Shown here: positions 9,513-15,670 of the stretch, in pieces
Position numbering within the stretch: position 1 is the first letter of the stretch
Layout: every line of letters begins with the position of its first letter
Origin: an uncultured Christensenella sp.
GTDB taxonomy: Bacteria; Bacillota_A; Clostridia; Christensenellales; Borkfalkiaceae
NCBI GenBank assembly: GCA_910579295.1
Contig: CAJTTC010000001.1
Coordinates: 124,001-188,000, forward strand
Length of the DNA stretch: 64,000 bases
Direction: 5' to 3'
Notes under the pieces: model-generated
Database searches by the model: none
What the model was told of the DNA's origin: nothing
The model's input: only the letters and a program-made list of their open reading frames with translations
Translations under genes and position numbers: made by a program

Positions 9513-10496
9513 TTGGACATCGAAAGAAGAGTTACCGCAGGCAATATAGAGGAGCTGTCGAGATTGCTCGGCACGTTCGACGAAAATCTTAATTCGATAT
9601 CGCGCGAGTTACAGGTTTTTTGCAGGGTAGAGGGGCTTGACCTCATAATATCGGGAGCGGACGAAAACGTGCATATCGCGCGCGAGGTGCTCAAAAATCT
9701 GCTTATTCTCGTTGAAAACGGCGAGCGCATAGACGGCGGCAGAGTCGTATATTGCATAGAGCTTGCGAGAGAGGGCAGAGCTTCCGACATAACCAAGCTT
9801 TCATCCGACACGGTAGGCGTCACGTTCCGCGGCAAGCCCGTCAAGTGCAAGACGGTCGGGCAGAAGGCGTACGTCGACGCGATAAAGCGCAACACGGTTG
9901 TTTTCGGCGTAGGACCGGCGGGCACGGGTAAAACCTATCTTGCCGTCTGTCTTGCCGTGCAGGCAATGAAGCAGAAGCAGGCGGAAAAAATCATACTTAC
10001 GCGCCCCGCGGTGGAGGCGGGTGAAAAGCTCGGCTTCCTTCCTGGCGATTTGCAGACAAAGGTTGACCCCTATCTTCGACCTCTTTACGACGCATTGCAG
10101 GAAATGCTGGGAGTTGAGAGCTACACCAAACTTATGGAAAGGGGAGCAATCGAGATAGCGCCGCTGGCGTATATGCGCGGCAGAACGCTCTCGAACGCTT
10201 TTATAATATTGGACGAAGCGCAGAATACGACTAAGGAGCAAATGAAAATGTTCCTCACGCGTTTGGGCGACGGCAGTAAAATGGTAATAACGGGCGACGT
10301 GTCGCAGATTGACCTGCCCGAGGGCAAGCAGAGCGGACTTAAACACGCAACCAAGCTTTTAAACGGGGTAGAGGGCATTTCGGTCGTAAATCTTACTGAT
10401 AAAGACGTTGTAAGAAATACTTTGGTTATGCGCATAGTGCGCGCGTACGATAAGGAAAACGTCGGGAGAGATAAAATTGAAAGAAAAACTGACTAA
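9513..10496 (+). CDS. phoH: PhoH-family ATPase
   Basis: A 327-residue PhoH-like protein of the PhoH/YbeZ group. It has an N-terminal KH-like part (to about residue 100) and a PhoH ATPase domain with Walker A GPAGTGKT at 134-141 and Walker B/DEAQ box IILDEAQNTT at 231-240, followed by GDVSQIDLP. The start is the TTG at 9513, with a GAGGGG ribosome site 8 nt upstream. YbeZ proteins work with the YbeY endoribonuclease in rRNA maturation and stress response, and ybeY is two genes downstream. The 3' end overlaps the next gene by 20 nt. Confidence 0.93.
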   Translation: MDIERRVTAGNIEELSRLLGTFDENLNSISRELQVFCRVEGLDLIISGADENVHIAREVLKNLLILVENGERIDGGRVVYCIELAREGRASDITKLSSDTVGVTFRGKPVKCKTVGQKAYVDAIKRNTVVFGVGPAGTGKTYLAVCLAVQAMKQKQAEKIILTRPAVEAGEKLGFLPGDLQTKVDPYLRPLYDALQEMLGVESYTKLMERGAIEIAPLAYMRGRTLSNAFIILDEAQNTTKEQMKMFLTRLGDGSKMVITGDVSQIDLPEGKQSGLKHATKLLNGVEGISVVNLTDKDVVRNTLVMRIVRAYDKENVGRDKIERKTD

Positions 10497-11928
10497 AAAA
10501 GCGGCGTTTCTGGGCTTGCTTATGTTTGTGTTCAACGTAATAATTTTACTTGCGTTGGCGTTTCTTATGATAGAGCTCAACCAAACCACGCACGCTATCG
10601 ACTATATACGGGATAATCCAAGCAAGGTTGTTTTCGTTGTGGCAACCGTGTTGTTCCTGTCCGTGCTTAACTACGGCTATCTGTACTTTGAGAGTATGTC
10701 GGTGCTCGCAAACGTAACGCAACTCATCGAAATGTTTACGTTGCTCGACCTGTCGCTGTTTTTAAGCTTTATTTTCGGTAGATATATCGACCCCAACGCC
10801 CGCCCGTTCGGCTTTTTCGCCGTAATGTGCGCAACGCTTCTCGGCAGGCGCGAGGCAATATTTTTAAATATTATCAACGCTCTGCTTATATTCGTAATGG
10901 ATATAAATATCAATCTTGTCAACCTCGCTTCCGACCAGATGTGGACGTATTGCGCGGGACTTTTAATGACCTTCTGCTCGGGTACTATGGTAGTATTCGT
11001 TTCGCACAAAATCAAGACAAGGTTGCAGAGCATTCTGCTTGTGTTCATACTTCTCATTCCCATAGAACTGATTATCGGCATAATGGAAATCCTGTTCACG
11101 CAGGAGCCCGAAATGCCTTGGATATTGCTCGGCTACGGCGCTATGGGAGCACTGTTCAGCATTCTGTTGTTTATGGTGCTTCTGCCGATTTTCGAGCTTG
11201 TTTTCGCCAATCTTACCGTGTTCCGTCTGCGCGAGATAACTTCGCCGAACGCCCCCTTAATCAAAAAGCTTAAAGAGGAAGCGCCCGGCACTTACAATCA
11301 CTCCGTAGTCGTTTCACAGCTTGCGGAAGCCTGCGCAAACGCGATAGGGGAGGACAGCGAGCTTGCGCGTGCGGCGGCGTATTATCACGACGTGGGCAAG
11401 CTTATGAACCCCGAAATGTTTACCGAAAATCAGTCGGATTATAACGTTCATAACGAACTCTCGCCCGAGCTTTCCGCGGACATAATCCGCTCTCACACCC
11501 GCGACGGCGCAAAGCTGATAAAGAAACAGCACCTGCCCGAGTTCCTTGCCGACGTAGCTATACAGCACCACGGCACGTTGCCTATAAAATACTTCTATGC
11601 CAAGGCGCTCAAAATGACCGATGGCGAAATAAGTATGGCAAACTACTCCTATGCGGGACCTACGCCGCAGACGCGTATCGCGGCGATAATAATGATAGTC
11701 GACGCGGCGGAGGCGGCGACGCGCTCGCTTGCAAACAGAACGCCGGCTAACATCGAGGCGCTTGTAGGCAGTCTTATAGAGGAGCGTATCAACCTCGAAC
11801 AGTTTGCAAACTGTAACATTACTATGCGCGATATGACGGTTATAAGCCATACGATAGCGCAGTCGCTTTCGGGCGTATACCATTCGCGTATTTCCTATCC
11901 GAAAATCAAAATCGGCAAAAAGGGTTGA
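10477..11928 (+). CDS. 7TM-HD phosphodiesterase, short PgpH/YqfF-like form
   Basis: In the position of yqfF (pgpH) of Bacillus, this 483-residue protein has about seven membrane segments (residues ~10-245) followed by an HD phosphohydrolase domain. Visible metal ligands are NHS (His275), HD (His304-Asp305), His340, HH (His364-His365) and Asp409. PgpH enzymes degrade cyclic di-AMP. The usual large extracytoplasmic N-terminal domain (7TMR-HDED) between the first and second membrane segments is absent: only ~18 residues separate them, so the protein is about 200-250 residues shorter than typical PgpH. The TTG start at 10477 lies inside phoH and has no strong Shine-Dalgarno beyond GGGAGAG, pointing to coupling. 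Ligand sensing from outside would be lost while the catalytic site looks intact. Confidence 0.85.
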   Translation: MKEKLTKKAAFLGLLMFVFNVIILLALAFLMIELNQTTHAIDYIRDNPSKVVFVVATVLFLSVLNYGYLYFESMSVLANVTQLIEMFTLLDLSLFLSFIFGRYIDPNARPFGFFAVMCATLLGRREAIFLNIINALLIFVMDININLVNLASDQMWTYCAGLLMTFCSGTMVVFVSHKIKTRLQSILLVFILLIPIELIIGIMEILFTQEPEMPWILLGYGAMGALFSILLFMVLLPIFELVFANLTVFRLREITSPNAPLIKKLKEEAPGTYNHSVVVSQLAEACANAIGEDSELARAAAYYHDVGKLMNPEMFTENQSDYNVHNELSPELSADIIRSHTRDGAKLIKKQHLPEFLADVAIQHHGTLPIKYFYAKALKMTDGEISMANYSYAGPTPQTRIAAIIMIVDAAEAATRSLANRTPANIEALVGSLIEERINLEQFANCNITMRDMTVISHTIAQSLSGVYHSRISYPKIKIGKKG

Positions 11929-11940
11929 CGGTAAAAAATT

Positions 11941-12408
11941 ATGATTGACCTCGATATATGTTGCGACGAACACGATTTTTCTGCGCTTGCAGGGGCGTTT
12001 AAAGCCGAGGCTGAATCCGATTGCCCGCTTGCTCTCGAAATAGTTTTCGCGGACAGGCAGGAGATAAGGCGGCTGAATAGCGAGTTCCGCAAAAACGACA
12101 GGGTGACGGACGTGCTTTCGTTCCCCGCGCTCGACGGCATTCTCGGCAAGAAGATTTGCGCCGCCGATTTCCCTTACGACGTCGACGAGGACGGCAGACT
12201 GTTTTTAGGCTCGATTGCAATCTGTACCGACGTTGCGAGAGAGCAGGCGGAGGAATACGGGCATACGTACGAGAGGGAGCTCTATTATCTTGCCGTTCAC
12301 GGCGTCTGTCATTTGCTCGGTTACGATCATATGACGGAAACCGACAAGGCGGCAATGCGTGAAAAGGAAGAGAGAGTGTTAAAGATACTTAACCTTGCGA
12401 GGGAATGA
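11941..12408 (+). CDS. ybeY: Endoribonuclease YbeY
   Basis: The 155-residue protein carries the zinc-binding signature HGVCHLLGYDH at residues 120-130 (His120, His124, His130), diagnostic of the UPF0054/YbeY family. YbeY is a single-strand endoribonuclease needed for 16S rRNA 3'-end maturation and late-stage ribosome quality control. The fold's conserved RRLNSEFR and DVLSFP segments are present. Its stop codon abuts the era start codon with no gap, and the cluster links it with PhoH (YbeZ) and Era, which act on the same 16S rRNA end. The dgkA and cdd genes found between ybeY and era in Bacillus are missing here. Confidence 0.96.
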   Translation: MIDLDICCDEHDFSALAGAFKAEAESDCPLALEIVFADRQEIRRLNSEFRKNDRVTDVLSFPALDGILGKKICAADFPYDVDEDGRLFLGSIAICTDVAREQAEEYGHTYERELYYLAVHGVCHLLGYDHMTETDKAAMREKEERVLKILNLARE

Positions 12409-13299
12409 ATGAAGAGCGGATATGTGGCATTAATAGGTAAAGCGAACGCGGGCAAATCGACGCTCGTAAACGTGCTTGTCGGCGAAAAGGTGGCAATCGT
12501 ATCGCCCAAGCCGCAGACCACGCGCGACGCGATTATGGGCATAATAACCGAGGCGGACTATCAGATAGTTTTTATCGATACCCCGGGCATATACAAGGCG
12601 AAAAACGCTCTGTCGCAGGTTATGGCAAAGACGGCTGAAACAACGGCAAAGGGCGTCGATCTCATTCTGTTCGTATTGGACGGGCACGCGGGCGTAACGG
12701 ACGGTGATATAGAAACGGTAAAGCGCTATTCCGACGGCAAGATACCTATGATTATCGCCTACACGAAGATTGACATTATGCCAAAGGAAAATATTCCCGC
12801 CGACGTAAAAAGACTGTACGACGAGGGAGTTACATGCGACGTGTATCCCGTATCGGCGCGCAAGGGAACAAACTTAAAGAAGCTTGTCAACGCCATTGTA
12901 GAGCGGTTGCCCGAGGGCGAAAAGGTAATCGGGGAGGACATCGTTTCGGACAAGAGCGAGCGCTTTATGATTGCCGAAATAATGCGCGAAAAAATACTTC
13001 TCAAATTCGACAAGGAAATTCCCCACGGCGTAGCGGTGATAGTCAACACGTTCGTGAAGCAGGATAACGGCGTTTACGACATAAACCTCGATATTATCTG
13101 TGAAAAGGCAAATCACAAGGCTATACTTATCGGCAAGCAGGGCGCGGCGTTAAAAGAAGTCAGCTCGTTTGCCCGCAAGGATATGGAAAAATTTCTGGGC
13201 GCAAAGGTCTTTTTGACAACCTACGTTAAGGTCAAGGAGGATTGGCGCGACCGCCCTTCGCTTTTAAGCGGAATGGGCTACGGAAAAAAGAACAGTTGA
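12409..13299 (+). CDS. era: GTPase Era
   Basis: A full-length (296 aa) Era. GTPase motifs are G1 GKANAGKS (10-17), the switch PQTTRD, G3 DTPG (57-60), G4 TKID (119-122) and G5 SARKG. A C-terminal KH domain has the LIGKQGAALK loop. Era binds the 3' end of 16S rRNA and helps assemble the 30S subunit. G4 has Thr in place of the commoner Asn (NKxD); this is tolerated in some GTPases. The start follows the ybeY stop directly. About 95 nt without a gene separates it from yqzL. Confidence 0.97.
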   Translation: MKSGYVALIGKANAGKSTLVNVLVGEKVAIVSPKPQTTRDAIMGIITEADYQIVFIDTPGIYKAKNALSQVMAKTAETTAKGVDLILFVLDGHAGVTDGDIETVKRYSDGKIPMIIAYTKIDIMPKENIPADVKRLYDEGVTCDVYPVSARKGTNLKKLVNAIVERLPEGEKVIGEDIVSDKSERFMIAEIMREKILLKFDKEIPHGVAVIVNTFVKQDNGVYDINLDIICEKANHKAILIGKQGAALKEVSSFARKDMEKFLGAKVFLTTYVKVKEDWRDRPSLLSGMGYGKKNS

Positions 13300-13394
13300 C
13301 GACAGACGTCAATTCGGGGACTTATAAATCTTAATCGGGTTAAGACGTAATATTTTCGTCAATATAGCGCACTCTATTTTTAACGGAGGTCGCT

Positions 13395-13502
13395 ATGAAA
13401 GAGAGAGACAACGACGCTGCCGAGCTTGCCTGGAAAATGTTTGAAAAGACGGGCTCTGTAAGCTACTATATGCTCTATAAAGAGCTTAAAGGTAAAAAGT
13501 AA
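13395..13502 (+). CDS. yqzL: YqzL-like small protein (35 aa)
   Basis: A short frame begins at the ATG at 13395, seven nt after a GGAGGT site, and encodes 35 residues (MKERDNDAAELAWKMFEKTG, then a YYMLYKEL segment and a Lys-rich end). Size, the W-x-x-F-x-x-T-G-x-(I/V)-x-x-Y-x-x-Y pattern and position between era and recO match the YqzL family of Firmicutes. Function is unknown. recO starts 9 nt downstream, so the two are probably co-translated. Confidence 0.85.
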   Translation: MKERDNDAAELAWKMFEKTGSVSYYMLYKELKGKK

Positions 13503-13511
13503 AACCAACCA

Positions 13512-14228
13512 ATGAACGACGTAAAGGTCAACGCGCTTATGTTGCGCGCGGTCGATTATCTTGAATACGACAAAATTCTGACGCTGTTGACTGCCGAACA
13601 CGGAAAATTGACAGTGGGTATAAAGGGAGTACGAAAGGCTGGCGCAAAGCTGAAATTTGCCGCTCAGCCCTTTTGTTTTGCCGAATATATTCTGGCGGGC
13701 AGGGGCGAGAGATACACCGTAACTCAGGCAAGCGAGTGTGAAAGCTTTTACGATTTGCGATGCGACATAAATAAATTTTACGCCGCTTGCACAGTATGCG
13801 AAACGGCAGCCGCACTCACATACGAGGGTGACGGAAGCGGCGAAATTTTCTCAATATGCGTCAAAGCGCTCACGGATATGTGCAACGGCGACGAAGGGCT
13901 TGCATTAATCAGATTTCTGCTTGCCTCGTTAAGACTTGCAGGCTACGGCATAAACAACGAGCGGTGTGCGGAATGCGGTGCGGCGCTGTCGGTCGAAGAG
14001 AATATGCGCTTTGATATGGATACGGGCGCGTTCACGTGCTGGGGTTGCGGGACCGGCGCGGGAGTGAGCGGGGTAACGTACGCCGCCCTGTGCGCCGCCG
14101 AGGGGCGAAGCGGTGAAGAGGTAACTGCGGACGGCAAAAAGCGCGCGCTAAGGCTTTTAAGGGAGTATTTAGCGTACAAGACCGACGCCGAATGCCGCAG
14201 TCTGTCGGAGTATATTGCATTGATATAA
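13512..14228 (+). CDS. recO: DNA repair protein RecO
   Basis: The 238-residue protein opens with the RecO OB-fold (VNALMLRAVDYLEYDKILTLLT, EHGKLTVGIKGVRK) and has a C-terminal helical part with a zinc site: CAEC near residue 156 and CWGC near 177. RecO helps load RecA at gaps in the RecF pathway. Position after era and yqzL is conserved in Firmicutes. The gene ends at a strong bidirectional terminator. No ribosome site is obvious in the 9-nt gap after yqzL, so coupling is likely. Confidence 0.93.
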   Translation: MNDVKVNALMLRAVDYLEYDKILTLLTAEHGKLTVGIKGVRKAGAKLKFAAQPFCFAEYILAGRGERYTVTQASECESFYDLRCDINKFYAACTVCETAAALTYEGDGSGEIFSICVKALTDMCNGDEGLALIRFLLASLRLAGYGINNERCAECGAALSVEENMRFDMDTGAFTCWGCGTGAGVSGVTYAALCAAEGRSGEEVTADGKKRALRLLREYLAYKTDAECRSLSEYIALI

Positions 14229-14240
14229 AAATAAAAAGAA

Positions 14241-14275
14241 AACAAGGCTGAACGGTAAGTTCAGCCTTGTTAGTT
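14241..14275. terminator. Bidirectional terminator between recO and the convergent membrane genes
   Basis: AACAAGGCTGAAC (241-253 of this kb) pairs perfectly with GTTCAGCCTTGTT (14259-14271) around GGTAA. A-rich sequence lies before and T-rich after, so it can stop transcription from both convergent units. Confidence 0.85.
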
Positions 14276-14303
14276 TTAAATTGTGCAATAAGTTTCTGTC
14301 GGG

Positions 14304-14702
14304 TTAATCGAGGTCGGTCGCAAATCTTATGGCGTTAATGGGGAACATTACGCAGGCGACAACCAGAACCGCCGTTATGGTAAACGCGGCAACGGCGGCT
14401 AAAGCGGAGAGCAGGAACATACCTATCACAGCGAGAAGCAGCCATCCGAGTAACGAGCCCGTCAAACCCACGATAAAACTCAAAATTGTTCCGCATATTC
14501 CGAAGCCGATTGCGCCTACGCTGATAACAGGTCCGTCGAACCAAATCAGGTTTGCTATCAGAGCGGCAATGGCGTAGCTCGTAACGCAACCCTCCAATAT
14601 TCCGATGAGGTAACCCTTACTGTATATACATGACATCGTTATGCCCGCTATCAGAGCGCCAAGCCCTAAAATCATTGCAAATATGTATCTGACTTTACTC
14701 AT
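14304..14702 (-). CDS. Small integral membrane protein, unknown
   Basis: A 132-residue hydrophobic protein with about four membrane segments (roughly residues 6-27, 38-52, 57-78, 85-120), few charged residues and a short polar tail (NAIRFATDLD). GGAGG sits 4 nt before the ATG. It is second in a two-gene unit with the next minus-strand gene (24-nt gap). I do not recognise a family. The operon is divergent from an XRE regulator that probably controls it. Confidence 0.7.
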   Translation of the reverse strand: MSKVRYIFAMILGLGALIAGITMSCIYSKGYLIGILEGCVTSYAIAALIANLIWFDGPVISVGAIGFGICGTILSFIVGLTGSLLGWLLLAVIGMFLLSALAAVAAFTITAVLVVACVMFPINAIRFATDLD

Positions 14703-14726
14703 ATATCCTCCATAAAAAATTTTTCA

Positions 14727-15197
14727 TCAGTTGTTTGCGGCGTATATTATAAAAGCGATGTTGGCTATACATAGCAGAATAGGCAGTATAAAGAAAATCG
14801 CAAGAAACTCTTGTCCGAGTAGCATATACAGCAAAGCGCTAACGCCGAATGCGCCTATGGTATTCATAAAAAAGCCGCCAACCATATTCGGTTCCAGCGT
14901 GCCTGTGTCAAAATCCAGCGTAAACGAGCCGTCCCAATCGACGTCAAAAATGATAGGTCCGATGAAAAACATCCATGAAAAAGCGGTAGTTGCCGTTGTT
15001 GCAATGACCAGAGTCCAGTTAAAATCATCCGGTGTTTTGATAATAAAGAATGCAAGTACAAAGGAAGCTATCGCCGCCGCAAAGCACAAAATACGGCTTA
15101 AAACAAAGCTTGTAAACAGAAAACGTATCAGAATTACGGCAAGAACAAGAAAAATTATAATTCCTACTATACTAATTGCTATCAGAAAAACACCCAT
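14727..15197 (-). CDS. Small integral membrane protein, unknown
   Basis: I chose the ATG at 15197 (MGVFLIAI) because AGAGGA lies 7-8 nt upstream and because the operator/promoter region would otherwise be inside the gene. A further in-frame ATG at 15260 has no ribosome site. The 156-residue product has about five membrane segments and a short polar stretch (DVDWDGSFTLDFDTGTLEPN) between them that may face outside. No family recognised. It is the first gene of a two-gene operon, with a consensus promoter whose spacer contains one of three palindromes shared with the divergent regulator. Confidence 0.7.
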   Translation of the reverse strand: MGVFLIAISIVGIIIFLVLAVILIRFLFTSFVLSRILCFAAAIASFVLAFFIIKTPDDFNWTLVIATTATTAFSWMFFIGPIIFDVDWDGSFTLDFDTGTLEPNMVGGFFMNTIGAFGVSALLYMLLGQEFLAIFFILPILLCIANIAFIIYAANN

Positions 15198-15212
15198 TGA
15201 CAGTCCTCTTTT

Positions 15213-15287
15213 GTAGAATATTCTACAAATTATTATAATGTAGAAAATTCTACCTGTCAAGTATATTGATAGAAAATTCTATATAAT
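15213..15287. promoter_or_regulatory. Divergent promoter region with three TAGAAnATTCTA operators
   Basis: Three near-identical palindromes occur: GTAGAATATTCTAC (15213-15226), GTAGAAAATTCTAC (15240-15253) and ATAGAAAATTCTAT (15269-15282), spaced 27 and 29 bp centre to centre. On the minus strand TTGACA (15260-15255) and TATAAT (15237-15232) are 17 bp apart, and the middle palindrome fills that spacer. On the plus strand TATAAT at 15282-15287 serves the XRE gene and touches the third palindrome. The layout predicts repression of both directions by one dimeric protein, most likely the XRE regulator encoded at 15294. Confidence 0.8.
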
Positions 15288-15293
15288 ATATAT

Positions 15294-15500
15294 GTGGAAT
15301 TCAGACAGATATTAAGGGATTTTTTAACGGAAAACGCCTTGACGGTAAGTCAGTTTGCAAAGACTGTTGGGGTAAAGCCCAGCCAGGTAAGCGAATGGCT
15401 GGGAGGGAAAGCCAAGCCCGGGTACGATACTCTAAAAAAAATTTCAATTGCGTTTAACGTCCCTGCGGACTATTTCCTGGGACTTACAGACGAATACTGA
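15294..15500 (+). CDS. XRE-family transcriptional regulator (68 aa)
   Basis: A compact HTH_3/Cro-CI protein: helix 1 (RQILRDFLTENALT), the helix-turn-helix (VSQFAKTVGVKPSQVSEWLGG, residues ~18-38) and a closing DTLKKISIAFNVPADYFLGL. The ORF starts with GTG at 15294, only 6-7 nt after the TATAAT box, and no Shine-Dalgarno is present, so the mRNA may be leaderless. The promoter palindromes are the likely binding sites, giving autoregulation and control of the two divergent membrane genes. An internal TTG start would remove helix 1 and is unlikely. Confidence 0.85.
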   Translation: MEFRQILRDFLTENALTVSQFAKTVGVKPSQVSEWLGGKAKPGYDTLKKISIAFNVPADYFLGLTDEY

Positions 15501-15511
15501 AAATGAAAACC

Positions 15512-15538
15512 TTCCCCTGCCAATCGGGGGATTTTTTT
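15512..15538 (+). terminator. Terminator after the XRE gene
   Basis: TCCCC and GGGGA flank a 7-8 nt loop and are followed by seven T residues. The stem is short but the T run is good. Confidence 0.6.
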
Positions 15539-15568
15539 GTTGTTTTGTAAAATTTTTCCGCAAAGTAC

Positions 15569-15633
15569 TTGAAAAATATTGCGCAATGATTTATAATGTA
15601 CACTGTGCGCAGAATAGCTATGTCCGCGCAGTG
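15569..15633 (+). promoter_or_regulatory. ppdK promoter and leader stem-loop
   Basis: TTGAAA (15569-15574) and TATAAT (15592-15597) are 17 bp apart. Immediately downstream, CACTGTGCGC (15601-15610) and GCGCAGTG (15626-15633) can form a bulged stem at the very 5' end of the transcript. This may stabilise the mRNA or be an operator; the sequence alone does not decide. Confidence 0.65.
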
Positions 15634-15670
15634 CAACTAATTAAAATAATTAACCAACAGGAGGAACTTT

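Noticed and set aside
14727..15260. Longer start (ATG at 15260) for the minus-strand membrane protein
   Set aside because: It would place the promoter and two of the operators inside the coding region and has no ribosome site; the ATG at 15197 has AGAGGA.
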